In this document: positions 63,315 through 64,000 of the stretch, piece by piece
Layout: every line of letters begins with the position of its first letter
How positions within the stretch are numbered: the stretch's first letter is position 1
Origin: Paenibacillus glycanilyticus
GTDB taxonomy: Bacteria; Bacillota; Bacilli; Paenibacillales; Paenibacillaceae
Reading direction: 5' to 3'
Assembly: GCF_030161375.1 (NCBI RefSeq)
Contig: NZ_BSSQ01000001.1
Span: forward strand, 62,001-126,000
DNA: 64,000 nucleotides
Notes under the pieces: generated by a model
Database searches by the model: none
What the model saw: the letters and a program-made list of their open reading frames with translations, nothing else
What the model was told of the DNA's origin: nothing
Program-made: the position numbers and the translations under genes

Positions 63315-63839
63315 TTATCTTTTCAGTTCTTGTTGTTGAGGAATTTGGGCCATCAGCCGTTCAATCGTCCCGTCAAAAGGAAACTCTCTTGCGGCCACGC
63401 GCGCCTCAAGAGCCGCAAGCTCTTCCCGCACCTGCCGGATGAGCTGCTCCGGGTAACCGAACTTACCTGCATTCTCGGCAAATTCGTCCTCGTCTATAAC
63501 CATCCACTTGCCGCCGCGTTGGACTAGATCCAAATCCAGATCGATGAACGAGATCTCGTTCCCGTTCTTGACCGCCGGCATATTGATGTTGCAATAATAT
63601 TCATTAATCTGACCGTCCACAATTCCCGCGCTGACCGTAAACCAATGCTTGCTCGAGAAAAACTCGATAGACCAATTGTTAACGGTAAACACGGATTGTT
63701 TTGTATGATGCTGAAGCTTCCGGCCATACCGGCCAAGGACAAATACATAACCGTCCCCTTCTTCCAGCAGATCCGTATCCCATTCATAATGCAATAACTC
63801 GCCGTATTTCAGCGCCTTAATCCGAAACGTTTGTTCCAC
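63315..63839 (-). CDS. DUF402 protein (nucleoside di/triphosphatase-like)
   Basis: 174 aa from a GTG with AAGGGAAG upstream. SIEFFSSKHWFTVSAGI, INEYYCNINMPAV and FIDLDLDLVQRGG, with DEDEFAENA, are the conserved DUF402 blocks; the Asp cluster binds metal in characterised relatives (Ntdp of Staphylococcus, FomD), which hydrolyse nucleoside di- or triphosphates or related esters. It lies 80 bp upstream of the MetF-like gene on the same strand. Confidence 0.85.
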   Translation of the reverse strand: MEQTFRIKALKYGELLHYEWDTDLLEEGDGYVFVLGRYGRKLQHHTKQSVFTVNNWSIEFFSSKHWFTVSAGIVDGQINEYYCNINMPAVKNGNEISFIDLDLDLVQRGGKWMVIDEDEFAENAGKFGYPEQLIRQVREELAALEARVAAREFPFDGTIERLMAQIPQQQELKR

Positions 63840-63905
63840 GAAACCGTCTTCCCTTCGAAATTCGTTAGGTTAGGAAAGTATAGCATACTTACCGCCTATT
63901 CGTCG

Positions 63906-64000
63906 TTATGAATCCGCTTCCTCATATTGCCCGGTGATCTGCATTTGCCCGTCAACAAGCTCCGAAATGGTCTCTTGCCACGCATTTTTCTCAGCATCAT
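63906..64000 (-). CDS. 3' end of an unidentified gene
   Basis: The last 31 codons of a minus-strand frame run in from the right edge and end in TAA (WQETISELVDGQMQITGQYE). The composition looks coding, and it lies 66 bp before the DUF402 start. Too short to name. Confidence 0.4.
   Translation of the reverse strand, partial: DAEKNAWQETISELVDGQMQITGQYEEADS

Overview
The window looks like chromosome of a spore-forming, soil-type Firmicute, most probably Paenibacillus. The support is a Tlp-type spore protein, S-layer-homology (SLH) domains, consistently strong AGGAGG ribosome-binding sites with frequent GTG/TTG starts, a Bacillus-type GH11 xylanase with a cre box, and many secreted multi-domain carbohydrate-active enzymes. 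This is read from the sequence alone; no database search was possible. I saw no rRNA, tRNA, CRISPR array or intact insertion sequence.

Left part (1-14,400, all minus strand): a mannoside utilisation locus. A cytoplasmic DUF4965/DUF1793 'glutaminase A-like' protein, a GntR/LacI-type regulator, two sugar ABC permeases, a lipoprotein substrate-binding protein, a GH38 alpha-mannosidase, a GH42-like putative glycosidase and a GxGYxYP-family protein (cut by the window edge) follow one another. The same 16-bp palindrome (near ATTTGTTATAACAAAT) lies on the promoters of at least three of the transcription units, and a half-site plus a related palindrome lies on the fourth, so the regulator probably controls all of them. 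A palindrome of about 250 bp fills the gap between the binding protein and the mannosidase.

14,400-29,700: a TylF-type methyltransferase, an array of five related palindromes, an NAD-salvage operon (NrtR-like Nudix regulator, PnuC, NadR) with a 21-bp operator, a 1957-residue DUF4011/helicase/Vsr-like protein resembling the single-gene Hhe defence system, several housekeeping genes, the xylanase, and a FolD fused to a cyclodeaminase-type domain under a ZTP (pfl) riboswitch.

29,990-40,700: a visibly AT-richer island on the minus strand. It holds a complete type I restriction-modification system (hsdRMS) and, just upstream, a two-gene operon of a primary-like sigma-70 factor and a RecQ-like helicase with a long unrecognised N-terminus. 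This sigma/helicase pair is the best candidate for an undescribed system.

40,970-50,900: RtcB, a small basic protein, the kynurenine operon kynU-kynB-kynA, an AraC regulator with a GH4 glycosidase, a YkvA-like protein, Tlp and an acyl-CoA synthetase.

51,000-62,000: a three-gene operon for very large exported proteins: a CBM32/PA14/metallophosphoesterase, an SLH protein without a catalytic domain, and a CBM32/GH92 alpha-mannosidase with four C-terminal carbohydrate-binding-like repeats. The two enzymes share a C-terminal module. Together with the intracellular GH38 and its ABC importer, this suggests breakdown of phosphorylated alpha-mannan outside the cell and uptake of the products. The right edge carries a MetF-like reductase, a DUF402 protein and the end of one more gene.
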